The notes under the pieces: generated by a model
The model's database searches: none
Told to the model about the DNA's origin: nothing
The model's input: only the letters and a program-made list of their open reading frames with translations
Assembly (NCBI RefSeq): GCF_001570585.1
Contig: NZ_BBXF01000014.1
Coordinates: 1-64,000 of the forward strand
Direction: 5' to 3'
DNA: 64,000 nt
From: Herbidospora daliensis
Lineage (GTDB): Bacteria > Actinomycetota > Actinomycetes > Streptosporangiales > Streptosporangiaceae
Program-made: the position numbers and the translations under genes
Shown here: positions 26,124 to 34,106 of the stretch, in pieces
Numbering within the stretch: position 1 is the first letter of the stretch
Layout: each line of letters begins with the position of its first letter

Positions 26124-26696
26124 GTGACGATCGGAATCGAGGACGCCTACCGCCGGGCCCTGGACGCCTTCGGTATGCGCGTCCACCTCATCAAACCCGG
26201 CCAGTGGGACCTCCCGACGCCGTGCGTCGACTGGGACGTGCACGCCCTGGTGAACCACCTCGTCTACGAGTCGCTCTGGGCCCCCGAACTGCTCGCCGGG
26301 CGCAGCCCGGCCGAAGTGGGCGACGTCTTCGACGGCGACCTCATCGGCGACGACGCCGTCAAGGCGTTCGACTTCGCCGCGCACGCCGCGATCACGGCGG
26401 CCGCGGCGGAGGGCGTGCTCGACCGCACCGTGCACCTGTCGTTCGGCGACGTGCCGGGACGCGAGTACGTCACCGAGTTGTTCGCCGACGCGCTGATCCA
26501 CACGTGGGACCTGTCGAACGCCATCGGCGTGGCCGACCGGCTCGACCCGGAGCTCGTCTCGCTCTGCGCGGCCTGGTTCGCCGCCTGTGAGGAGGGCTAC
26601 CGGAGTTCGGGCATCATCGGCGGGCACGTGCCGGTGCCGGAGAACGCCGACGCGCAGACGCGCCTGCTGGCCGCCTGGGGACGCCGGGCCTCCTAA
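26124..26696 (+). CDS. TIGR03086-type metal-binding (DinB/mycothiol-like) protein
   Basis: A ~190-aa protein with the TIGR03086/MDMPI N-terminal fold: PTPCVDWDVHALVNHLVYE near residues 32-51 and ELFADALIHTWDL near 122-134, supplying His/Asp ligands for a metal. Related actinobacterial proteins are thought to use mycothiol. The GTG at 26124 lacks a Shine-Dalgarno sequence, so it may be leaderless. Its stop overlaps the convergent bL37 gene by a few bases. Confidence 0.85.
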   Translation: MTIGIEDAYRRALDAFGMRVHLIKPGQWDLPTPCVDWDVHALVNHLVYESLWAPELLAGRSPAEVGDVFDGDLIGDDAVKAFDFAAHAAITAAAAEGVLDRTVHLSFGDVPGREYVTELFADALIHTWDLSNAIGVADRLDPELVSLCAAWFAACEEGYRSSGIIGGHVPVPENADAQTRLLAAWGRRAS

Positions 26697-26770
26697 CGCC
26701 CCGTGGGGCGCTTGCCGTGGTTGGCCTTCTTCTTGCGGCGGGCCTTGGACTTGCGCTGTCGTTTACCCAT
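26693..26770 (-). CDS. 50S ribosomal protein bL37-like, 25 residues
   Basis: The frame encodes a 25-residue, extremely basic peptide beginning MGKRQRKSKARRKKK and ending ANHGKRPTGR. The ANHGKRP motif and the size match bL37, the tiny protein found in actinobacterial 50S subunits. It starts with ATG on the minus strand with AGGAGG about 14 nt upstream, overlaps the end of the TIGR03086 gene, and is divergent from the DeoR gene. It is too short for normal gene calling and easily missed. Confidence 0.8.
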   Translation of the reverse strand: MGKRQRKSKARRKKKANHGKRPTGR

Positions 26771-26810
26771 CCGCCAACTGTGCGCCTCCTGCGGACACCT
26801 GTCCACCTCC

Positions 26811-26851
26811 CATGTTCCAACATTTTCTATGCGATGATTTGTTGGAACATG
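26811..26851. promoter_or_regulatory. DeoR operator: perfect 12-bp inverted repeat
   Basis: CATGTTCCAACA (26811-26822) and TGTTGGAACATG (26840-26851) form a perfect inverted repeat with a 17-bp AT-rich spacer that contains a possible -10 (TATGCGAT). It ends 18 bp before the deoR start, so the DeoR protein probably represses its own deoR-galT operon here, released by a sugar phosphate. Confidence 0.8.
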
Positions 26852-26869
26852 TTTGGGAAGGAGAGGCCG

Positions 26870-27646
26870 ATGCTGGCGCAACAACGGCAGCAGGCGATCC
26901 TCGACCGGGTCCGCCGCACGGGCGGGGTGCGGGTCGCCGAGCTCGTCCGCGACCTCGGCGTCTCCGACATGACGATCCGGCGCGACCTCGAGGCGCTGGC
27001 CGAGCGGGGCCTGATCGAGAAGGTGCACGGCGGCGCCACCGTCGCGGGGCCGGGCTCGACCGAGGAGCCCGGGTTCGCCGCCAAGTCGGTGCGGCAGCAG
27101 GCCGAGAAGGAGGCCCTCGCCCGCGCGGCCGCCCACCTGGTGCGGCCGGGCAGCGCGGTCGCCCTGTCGGCCGGCACCACCACCTGGACCTTCGCCCACC
27201 ATCTCGTCGACGTGCCCGACCTGACCGTGATCACCAACTCGGTCAGGGTGGCCGAGGTGTTCCACCGCTCGGGGCGGCCCGGCCAGACGGTCGTGCTGGT
27301 GGGGGGTGTACGGACCCCGTCCGACGCCCTCGTCGGCCCGATCGCGGTCCAGGCGATCAGATCGCTCAACGTCGACACGCTCGTCCTCGGGGTGCACGGC
27401 ATGAACGCGCGGGCCGGGTTCACCACGCCCAACCTGCTGGAGGCCGAGACCGACCGCGAGCTGGTGGCCGCCGCGCAGCAGCTCGTGGTGCTGGCCGACC
27501 ACACCAAGTGGGGCACGGTCGGCATCTCCACCATCGCCCGGCTCGACCGGGCCAACGTACTCGTCACCGATTCCGGCCTGGACAAGGAGGCGCGCGACGA
27601 ACTGGCCGGCCACGTCGGCGAGCTGATCGTCGCCGATCCCGCATGA
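26870..27646 (+). CDS. DeoR/GlpR-family transcription regulator
   Basis: A 258-aa repressor with the DeoR N-terminal helix-turn-helix (RVAELVRDLGVSDMTIRRDLEAL, about 21-43; here in two parts) and the C-terminal sugar-phosphate sensor domain (SAGTTTWTFA, GVHGMNARAGFTTPNLLEAE, LADHTKWG). The ATG at 26870 follows AAGGAGAGG. It is translationally coupled to galT (ATGA overlap) and preceded by a perfect inverted repeat. The natural reading is a galactose-pathway repressor sensing galactose-1-phosphate or a related compound. Confidence 0.93.
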   Translation: MLAQQRQQAILDRVRRTGGVRVAELVRDLGVSDMTIRRDLEALAERGLIEKVHGGATVAGPGSTEEPGFAAKSVRQQAEKEALARAAAHLVRPGSAVALSAGTTTWTFAHHLVDVPDLTVITNSVRVAEVFHRSGRPGQTVVLVGGVRTPSDALVGPIAVQAIRSLNVDTLVLGVHGMNARAGFTTPNLLEAETDRELVAAAQQLVVLADHTKWGTVGISTIARLDRANVLVTDSGLDKEARDELAGHVGELIVADPA

Positions 27647-28659
27647 ACCGCCACACGACCCGCCTGGCCGACGGCCGGGAGCTCATCTACTTCGACCTCC
27701 ACGAGCGCGACCACTCCGCCAAGGACCTGCGGGACCTGCCGCCCCGGCCCGCGCCCTCGGAACTGCGGCACGACCCGGTGCTCGACGAGTGGGTGGCCGT
27801 GGCCGGCCACCGGCAGACCCGCACCCACCTCCCGCCGCCCGAGGAGTGCCCGCTCTGCCCCGGCCGCCCGTGGTCGGAGATCCCCTCGGCCTACGACGTG
27901 GCCGTGTTCGAGAACCGGTTCCCCTCGTTCAGCGGGCCCATCGGGCGCTGCGAGGTGGTCTGCTTCACCGACGACCACGACGCCTCCTTCTCGGGCCTGA
28001 GCGACGAGCGGGCCGCGCTGGTCATGGACGCCTGGGTCGACCGCACCCGCGAGCTGTCCCGGCTCGACGGCGTGGAGCAGGTCTTCTGCTTCGAGAACCG
28101 GGGCGCCGAAATCGGCATCACTCTGCCCCATCCGCACGGGCAGATCTATGCGTATCCCTATGTGACACCCCGCACCCAGCGGATGCTCACCGTCGCCCGG
28201 CCCGGCTCGCTCGCGGCCGTGGTGGCGGAGGAGCGCGCTGGGGAGCGGGTGGTCGCCGCGAACGACCACTGGACGGCCTTCGTGCCGAGGGCCGCCCGGT
28301 ATCCGTTCGAGGTGCACCTCTATCCCCACCGGCAGGCGCCCGACCTGCCCTCGCTCACTCCCGAGGAGCGGGCGGCGTTCGGGCCGCTCTACACCGGGGT
28401 GCTGCGGGCCCTCGACGGGTTGTTCGGGGTCCGTATGCCGTATGTGGCCGCCTGGCACCAGGCGCCGGTCCGATGGGGAAGGGAGGTGGCGTACGTGCAC
28501 ATGGAGCTCTTCAGCATCAGGAGGGCGCCGGAGAAGCTGAAGTACCTGGCAGGTAGCGAATCCGGTATGGGAGCGTTCGTCAACGACGTGCGGCCCGAGG
28601 AGGCCGCCTCTATGCTCAGGGCTGCATCAGGAAAGGTGGGGCGCCAGATTACGGATTGA
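27643..28659 (+). CDS. galT: Galactose-1-phosphate uridylyltransferase
   Basis: Exchanges UMP between UDP-glucose and galactose-1-phosphate (Leloir pathway). The 338-aa HIT-superfamily enzyme has the catalytic HPHPHGQ motif near residues 165-171, a CPLC zinc-type pair near 71-74 (ECPLCPG), ENRFPSF at about 88-94 and the C-terminal HMELFSIRRAPEKLKYLAGSE. Length is normal. Its start overlaps the deoR stop. galK and galE are not adjacent. It could also help supply UDP-sugars to the exopolysaccharide locus 3 kb downstream. Confidence 0.95.
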   Translation: MNRHTTRLADGRELIYFDLHERDHSAKDLRDLPPRPAPSELRHDPVLDEWVAVAGHRQTRTHLPPPEECPLCPGRPWSEIPSAYDVAVFENRFPSFSGPIGRCEVVCFTDDHDASFSGLSDERAALVMDAWVDRTRELSRLDGVEQVFCFENRGAEIGITLPHPHGQIYAYPYVTPRTQRMLTVARPGSLAAVVAEERAGERVVAANDHWTAFVPRAARYPFEVHLYPHRQAPDLPSLTPEERAAFGPLYTGVLRALDGLFGVRMPYVAAWHQAPVRWGREVAYVHMELFSIRRAPEKLKYLAGSESGMGAFVNDVRPEEAASMLRAASGKVGRQITD

Positions 28660-28724
28660 TCTCCGTATGGTCGCAACTTCAAGTAGCACTTGCCTCATCT
28701 TTACCACTACTATCCACACCAACC

Positions 28725-28860
28725 CGCCGAGATCTCGGCGGAATGCCTAATCCCGGGCGTGTCGCCCGGGAGCCGGGGACCCACCAGAACCTGGGGTAAA
28801 GGCGCGTCCCGCGCCCGGGCTTCTCCGCCCGAACCCGTCAGCTAACCCGGCCGGCGCAAG
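28725..28860 (+). promoter_or_regulatory. ydaO-type cyclic di-AMP riboswitch
   Basis: The ~135-nt leader has the actinobacterial ydaO pattern: AGCCGGGGACCCACCAGA, then CTGGGGTAAAGGCGCG, and the highly conserved 3' part CGAACCCGTCAGCTAACC, closed by CCGGCGC just before the ribosome-binding site AAGGAGAGGAG. A helper hairpin CCGCCGAGATCTCGGCGG lies at its 5' side. Such riboswitches control wall hydrolases in actinobacteria and turn expression off at high c-di-AMP. The gene that follows is a secreted wall hydrolase-like protein, which supports the call. Confidence 0.88.
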
Positions 28861-28874
28861 GAGAGGAGTGGGCG

Positions 28875-29846
28875 CTGCCCGCCACGACGCACCGTCGCAA
28901 TCACCGGTGGTTCCTCCTTCCGGTGGCGGCCCTGGTGGCCGCTTTCTGCGCCGCGCTGGTGCCCGGCCCCGCCGTCGCGGCCCCCAAGCCCGACGCCGAC
29001 CAACTGCGCAAGCAGCTCTCCGGCCTGGAGAAGAAGGTCAACTCGCTGATCGCCCAATATCACGCGGCGCGCGACGACCTCGCCGAAGCCAAGAACGCGT
29101 CCAAGGCCGCGCAGGCGAAGCTCGACAAGGCGCACGCCGAGTTCGCCGCCGCCCAGCGCGAGATGGCGAAACTGGCCGGCCTCAGCTACCAGTCGATCCC
29201 GGGCAACGGCGGCATCGTGCTGCCGCCCGGCATGGGCATGTCGCCGCTCGCGATGCAGCTCGGCAACGAGCAGGCCGCGATCGTGCGCAACTACAAGCAG
29301 AAGGAGCAGGCGCGGGCGCAGGCGGCGGCCGAGGCGAAGGGCCTGATCACCGAGATCGACAAGAAGTCCAAGGACATCGAGAGGCGCCGCGTCGAAGCGG
29401 AGGACCTCATCGACGACATCAAGGACCGGCTCGACGACCTGATCCCGATCGGCCCCGGCAAGCTGGCCAACGGCGGCTGGGCCCCGCAGCTGCCGACCGG
29501 CGCCGACAACATCACCGCCCGCACCCGCCTGATGCGCGAGCAGGCCAAGTCGGCCTTCAAGCTGCACAACTCCATCGGCTGCTTCCGCGTCGACACGATG
29601 GGCGAGCACCCGCTGGGCCGCGCCTGCGACTTCATGATGACCACCGGCGGCGCGATGGCCACCGGCTCGGCCAAGATCCTCGGCGACCAGCTGGCCGAGT
29701 GGGCCCTGAAGAACCGCACCAAGCTCGGCGTGAAGTACGTCATCTGGCGGCAGCGCATCAACAGCGGGACCGGCTGGCGCTTCATGAGCAACCGCGGCGG
29801 CAACACCGCCAACCACTACGACCACGTGCACATCTCGATGTTCTGA
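28875..29846 (+). CDS. Secreted coiled-coil protein with M15-like peptidase domain
   Basis: An exported protein (~323 aa from a CTG start at 28875). The signal peptide has HRRNHRW, then a hydrophobic core and VAAP cleavage region. Residues ~45-190 are coiled coil (KQLSGLEKKVNSLIAQY, EAKGLITEIDKKSKDIERR). The C-terminal ~110 residues hold EHPLGRACDF and HYDHVHIS, the metal-ligand pattern of M15-type D-Ala-D-Ala peptidases. It probably remodels peptidoglycan at division or germination, like RipA-type proteins. The first ATG/GTG in frame is GTG 28923, but it would cut off the basic n-region of the signal peptide; CTG 28875 lies at proper distance from AAGGAGAGGAG. It is controlled by the c-di-AMP riboswitch. 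Confidence 0.8.
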   Translation: MPATTHRRNHRWFLLPVAALVAAFCAALVPGPAVAAPKPDADQLRKQLSGLEKKVNSLIAQYHAARDDLAEAKNASKAAQAKLDKAHAEFAAAQREMAKLAGLSYQSIPGNGGIVLPPGMGMSPLAMQLGNEQAAIVRNYKQKEQARAQAAAEAKGLITEIDKKSKDIERRRVEAEDLIDDIKDRLDDLIPIGPGKLANGGWAPQLPTGADNITARTRLMREQAKSAFKLHNSIGCFRVDTMGEHPLGRACDFMMTTGGAMATGSAKILGDQLAEWALKNRTKLGVKYVIWRQRINSGTGWRFMSNRGGNTANHYDHVHISMF

Positions 29847-30059
29847 GCCCCATCCGCCGGCCCGGCCCGCCCTGACCCCCGCGAGCCGCCCGCGCACCCC
29901 CTGAGCCCACCCCAAGGGGCGGCCGGCACCGCGTCCGACCCCCGCGTAACAGCCGCCCCACCCAGGGAGTTCTCAGGTAGTACGGCTACCCTGACCCAAA
30001 ACCCCCACAAAGCCCATCGAACCCCCCGTAAGCTCTCAAAGACCAACTGCCCCACCCAC

Positions 30060-30111
30060 GATCACGCGGGTGTGCGCGCCCTGCCCCCGCGGTGCGCACG
30101 CCCGCGTGATC
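30060..30111. repeat. Large perfect-stem hairpin
   Basis: GATCACGCGGGTGTGCGC pairs with GTGCGCACGCCCGCGTGATC through an 18- to 21-bp stem with a single G-T wobble and a ~10-nt loop. It lies 213 nt after the wall-hydrolase gene. It may be a terminator for that gene or a palindromic protein-binding site; no T tract follows. Confidence 0.6.
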
Positions 30112-30371
30112 ATCCTTCGGAACCCGAAGTAAGTGATCACCTACAGAAGCGCCCGAAGGTTTACCCGGATTCGATAACGATCATGTTTCGGCATTTATCC
30201 GAGCGCTGGTTACACGCACGTGAATTCTGCTGCAAAGAACCATCCGCAGGACACGTGCCCGAGACCCCAACCTGGAGCTCCAACCGCCCCCCACCAGGAA
30301 AGTCACACGACGTGCCGTGTTCACCTCAGGCCCAGCCGTCCCCACAGATAAAAGTTTCAACGACAGGCCCG

Positions 30372-30401
30372 TTGACACCCGACTTATCCCGAAATTAGCT
30401 T
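30372..30401 (+). promoter_or_regulatory. Candidate promoter of exopolysaccharide operon
   Basis: A perfect -35 TTGACA (30372-30377) is followed after 17 bp by TTAGCT or after 18 bp by TAGCTT. It would start a transcript with a leader of about 330 nt before the glycosyltransferase GTG. It is the best principal-sigma-type promoter in the gap. Confidence 0.5.
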
Positions 30402-30741
30402 ATGGAACGGTACACCTCGGGACTGCTGTGGCACCTGTGCCAGCTGCGACTCTTCGCAGCCGGCCGGGCGCGGATCCCGACACTCTCCCTCCCATGCCAC
30501 GCGAGAGGACCAGCGTGAGATCCGCTGATTTTTCCCCGGCCCGCGGCCACCGGGCTCGCCGTCTCGGCGCGGCAACCGGGCTCACCCCCCAATAGGGGGC
30601 CCGGATCCATATCGACTTCGATGCGGAAGTTGACGTTAAAGCCGAACTAATTGTGTACGTCGCCGGTCATCTCATTCTCTGAGATTCCCGGCACGCGCGG
30701 CACATTCTTTCGCGTGCGGAAAAGCTCAGGAGAACAAGGTC

Positions 30742-32007
30742 GTGGGGTCTGATTCTGCGAATTGGCTCGACACCGCCTATGAATGGCTGGTGAGGTCGAG
30801 CGCCAACGGGAGCTGGCGGGACATCGTCCCGCTGGGGTTGGCGGGTCTGCTCGTCTGGGGTCTGTGGGTCTACCGGGTCGTGCTGTCCCGGCTGGCCAAG
30901 CCCGTCGTCAACGGTTACCGCGCGTCCGTCTCGGTCGTGGTGCCGTCGTTCCGTGAGGACGCCGAGATCCTGGTCCGGTGCCTGGGGAGCTGGCTCGCCC
31001 AGAACCCCGGCGAAGTGATCATCGTCGTCGACGTCGCGGACACCGAATGTCACGCGAAGCTGCGGGAGGTCAACGACCCCCGGCTGCGCGTGCTCGTCTA
31101 CGAACACTCGGGAAAGCGGTCGGCGCTGGGGGTCGGCATCCGGGCCGCCCGCGGCGACATCGTGGTGTTCGCCGACTCCGACACCTGGTGGGAGCCCGGC
31201 CTGCTCGACGCCGTGCAGATGCCGTTCGAAGACCCGCAGGTCGGCGGCGTCGGCACCCAGCAGAACGTGTTCCAGCGCACCACCAGCGTCTGGCGGCGCA
31301 TCGCCGACTGGCTGGTCAACCTGCGGTACTACGACTACGTGCCCGCGATGGGCAGCCGTGGTGGCGTGGCCTGCCTGTCCGGCCGCACCGCCGCCTACCG
31401 CCGATCGGCCATCCTGCCGGTCGTCCACCACCTGGAGAACGAGTTCTTCCTCGGCCGCCGCTGCATCGCCGGCGACGACGGGCGGCTCACCTGGCTGGTG
31501 CTGGCCTCCGGCTACAAGACGGTGCACCAGTCGTCCGCGCGGGCGATCTCGATGTTCCCGAGCTCGTTCCGGGCCTTCTTCAAGCAGCGCATCCGCTGGA
31601 GCCGCAACTCCTACCGCTGCTACCTGACCGCCCTGTGGAAGGGCTGGTTGTGGAAGACGCCGCTGGTCACCAAGGTCACCGTGCTGCAGATCCTGCTCAC
31701 CCCGGTCACCATGGGCGTCACCCTCGGCTACCTGTTCTTCAGCCGCCTGGAACTCACCCCCTGGGGCATCGGCACCTGCGTCGGCTGGCTGCTGATCGGC
31801 CGCGGCATCCGCGGCTGGTCGCACCTGCGGCGCCACCCGCAGGAGATCCTGCTGCTGCCGCTGACCACCCTGGTCATCATCGGGATCGCGCTGCCGATCA
31901 AGCTCTACGCGTTCATCACCATGAACAAGCAGGGCTGGCTGACCCGCAAGGCCGACCAGGCGGGTTCGGAGGGCCAGACGGCCGCGACGCTGCAGGGACT
32001 GGCCTGA
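30742..32007 (+). CDS. Processive family-2 glycosyltransferase (polysaccharide synthase)
   Basis: A 421-aa membrane synthase of the hyaluronan/cellulose/alginate synthase type. One N-terminal helix (about 27-45) precedes the GT-A domain (about 58-300), with SVSVVVPSFRED, the DxD in VVFADSDTWW, the acceptor/base region GDDGRLTW and the product-binding QRIRWSR motif of processive enzymes. C-terminal helices at about 310-330, 340-355 and 370-395 form the export channel. The GTG at 30742 follows AGGAG at 10 nt. It heads an operon with beta-helix proteins and UDP-glucose dehydrogenase, so UDP-glucuronate is the likely donor; linkage and co-sugar are unknown. Confidence 0.9.
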   Translation: MGSDSANWLDTAYEWLVRSSANGSWRDIVPLGLAGLLVWGLWVYRVVLSRLAKPVVNGYRASVSVVVPSFREDAEILVRCLGSWLAQNPGEVIIVVDVADTECHAKLREVNDPRLRVLVYEHSGKRSALGVGIRAARGDIVVFADSDTWWEPGLLDAVQMPFEDPQVGGVGTQQNVFQRTTSVWRRIADWLVNLRYYDYVPAMGSRGGVACLSGRTAAYRRSAILPVVHHLENEFFLGRRCIAGDDGRLTWLVLASGYKTVHQSSARAISMFPSSFRAFFKQRIRWSRNSYRCYLTALWKGWLWKTPLVTKVTVLQILLTPVTMGVTLGYLFFSRLELTPWGIGTCVGWLLIGRGIRGWSHLRRHPQEILLLPLTTLVIIGIALPIKLYAFITMNKQGWLTRKADQAGSEGQTAATLQGLA

Positions 32008-34106
32008 TGGCCGTGAACCGGACCATCGTGACGGCCGGAGCCCTGCTGCTCGGCGCGCTCACGATCGGCGTACCGCCCGTGGCCGCCGCGCCGTCGCCCT
32101 CGCCGACTCCCCCGGCGAGCGCGCGGCCGTCCGCCGACACCGGGATGACCAGCACCATCCCGAGCGCGAAACCCTCCCCGGCCACCCCGGCGGCCTCCCC
32201 GGCGGCCACCCCCGCGGCCGTCCCGAGCGACGCGCCGAGCATCCCGAGCTCCGAGCCCGAGCCGCTGATCCAGATCTCGCCCGAGGACGCCGAGTCGCAG
32301 TCGGCGCTGGTCGACATGGAGGACCAGCGCATCCTGCAGACCCGGGCGGCGCTCACGGCGCTGCTCCAGCAGGGCGGGTTCTTCGCGGCCCAGCGCAAGC
32401 AGCCGCAGATCTTCTCCTCGTCGTTCGGCCGCACGATGGTGCTGCCGGCCCGCAACGACGAGCGGCCGTACACGCTGAAGGACCTGCTCACGGTCGAGAA
32501 CGGCAAGTACGTCCGGCTGATGACCGACGGGTCCTACCTGCTCGGCATCCACATCTTCGTGGCCGACGGCGCGACCCTCCAGCTGCGGGGGCCGATGACG
32601 CTCCGGATGGGCAGCATCCCGGGGTCGTTCAGCTCGATCATCACCTTCGGCGGCAACATCGACATCAAGGGCACCGCGACCAAGCCGGTCCGGATCACCA
32701 GCTGGGACGTCAAGGCCAGCAAGCCCGACCTGGACACCACCGACGGCCGGGCCTACATCCGGGCCGTCGGCGGCCAGTTCAACATGGTGTACGGCCAGGT
32801 CTCCGACCTGGGCTTCTGGAGCGGCCGGACCGGCGGAATCGCGCTGACCGGCACCGAGCGCCCGTCGTCCAGCTACCGGCACCGCACCAAGACGCAGCGC
32901 CACCAGGACAAGGCCGAGCGGCTGGCCAGGAACACCAAGGACGAGGGCGGCGGCACCTACGGCGACGTCGAGACCTACCCGATCGGACCCGGCACCGCTT
33001 CCCACGTGCCGGCCGACGAACTGGTCACCGGCAAGATCGAGAACAGCGTGATCACCCGCGACGCCTACGGGCTGTTCGTCTCGGGCTCGAACCAGACGCA
33101 GATCATCAACAACAAGATCCGCGACAGCATCGTGCACGGCGTGTTCATGCACCGGTTCGCCAAGAACGCGACGATCTCGCACACCGAGGTGACCGGCAGC
33201 GGCGGCGACGGCTTCGTGCTCTCCCGCGCCACCGAGAAGGTCCAGGTCAACGACTGCCTGGCCGAGGACAACGGCCGCAACGGCTTCACCCTCGACGGCC
33301 GGGCGCTGGCCCACGGCCCGTCGGCCTCGGGCGAGTCGCTGGCCGTCTACGGCGACAGCTCGGTCAACAACAGCGTGGCCCGGGGCAACGGCCGCTACGG
33401 CATCGAGGTCATGGGCGGCATCCGGCAGGCCGTGCAGACCAGCGAGGTGGTCGGCGGCGACATGGGCATCGTGGTCCGCGCCGGGGCCGAGGCCGTGCAG
33501 CTGTCGGGCAACAAGCTGACCGGCCAGAAGCGCCAGGGCATCGCGCTGCGCGACGGCGTGCGCAACGCCTACGTCTCGGGCAACACGATCACCGGCGGCC
33601 CGACCGGCGTCTACATGCGCGACTCCAACGGCCAGGTGGTCGGCAACAAGATCACCACCGTTAAGGACGTGAACGCCCACGGCGTCACGGTCGTCGGCGC
33701 GGCGGCCGGCTCCGAGGTGGCCCGCAACACGATCGTCGGCTCGGGCACCAGCGCGGTCAGCACCGCCCGGTCGAGCGGCGACGTGAGCGACCACAACAAC
33801 GACGAGGACGCCTGGGTCGACACCTCGACCTTCTGGAGCAAGGCCAAGCGCTACATCAAGCCCATGAACGTCATCTGGGCCGGCGTGATCCTGCTCATCC
33901 TCGTCTCGGCGTTCCGCTCACGCGGCATCATGGACCGGCGCCGCCGGGGCATCGTCGACCCGTACGAGCTCCAGAAGGCCATGGAGGACCGGCCGTCCTG
34001 GGCGCTGCCGAACGCGGCGGCCGCCACCCCGGGCAGCGGGTTCAACGGCCGCAGCAGGCCGACGCAGCCGGCGGTCCCGACGGTCACCGTGGGAGGCGGG
34101 CGATGA
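32007..34106 (+). CDS. Membrane-anchored right-handed parallel beta-helix protein 1
   Basis: A 699-aa exported protein: signal peptide (1-28), a Pro/Ser/Ala-rich linker (29-90) and a large beta-helix domain (about 150-605) with pectate-lyase/NosD-type repeats (GLFVSGSNQTQIINNKI, GVFMHRFAKNATISH, GIALRDGVRNAYVSGN). One C-terminal membrane helix (about 619-638) and a basic cytoplasmic tail follow. Such folds in polysaccharide loci act as C5-epimerases or lyases (AlgG, AlgE-like), but the catalytic residues cannot be placed here. It begins at TGATG with the synthase stop and overlaps the next, paralogous gene by 4 bp. Confidence 0.87.
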   Translation: MAVNRTIVTAGALLLGALTIGVPPVAAAPSPSPTPPASARPSADTGMTSTIPSAKPSPATPAASPAATPAAVPSDAPSIPSSEPEPLIQISPEDAESQSALVDMEDQRILQTRAALTALLQQGGFFAAQRKQPQIFSSSFGRTMVLPARNDERPYTLKDLLTVENGKYVRLMTDGSYLLGIHIFVADGATLQLRGPMTLRMGSIPGSFSSIITFGGNIDIKGTATKPVRITSWDVKASKPDLDTTDGRAYIRAVGGQFNMVYGQVSDLGFWSGRTGGIALTGTERPSSSYRHRTKTQRHQDKAERLARNTKDEGGGTYGDVETYPIGPGTASHVPADELVTGKIENSVITRDAYGLFVSGSNQTQIINNKIRDSIVHGVFMHRFAKNATISHTEVTGSGGDGFVLSRATEKVQVNDCLAEDNGRNGFTLDGRALAHGPSASGESLAVYGDSSVNNSVARGNGRYGIEVMGGIRQAVQTSEVVGGDMGIVVRAGAEAVQLSGNKLTGQKRQGIALRDGVRNAYVSGNTITGGPTGVYMRDSNGQVVGNKITTVKDVNAHGVTVVGAAAGSEVARNTIVGSGTSAVSTARSSGDVSDHNNDEDAWVDTSTFWSKAKRYIKPMNVIWAGVILLILVSAFRSRGIMDRRRRGIVDPYELQKAMEDRPSWALPNAAAATPGSGFNGRSRPTQPAVPTVTVGGGR

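Larger units (their letters stand above)
29847..30741. other. Long intergenic region with promoter and structured leader
   Basis: Almost 900 bp without a convincing gene. It holds a strong 52-nt hairpin (30060-30111), an AT-richer stretch (30120-30420) and a TTGACA promoter (30372-30400). About 340 nt of leader before the glycosyltransferase contain several hairpins: TGGCAC-CT-GTGCCA at 30429-30442, GCTGCGA-CTCT-TCGCAGC at 30443-30460, CCCCC-AATA-GGGGG at 30586-30599, and GCCGG..ATCTCA-TTCTC-TGAGAT..CCGGC at 30662-30692. Short reading frames here lack ribosome-binding sites and coding bias. Confidence 0.6.

Noticed and set aside
30072-30610. Several short frames in the gap before the glycosyltransferase
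   Set aside because: No ribosome-binding sites, irregular codon bias, and they overlap each other; the region is better explained as promoter and leader.
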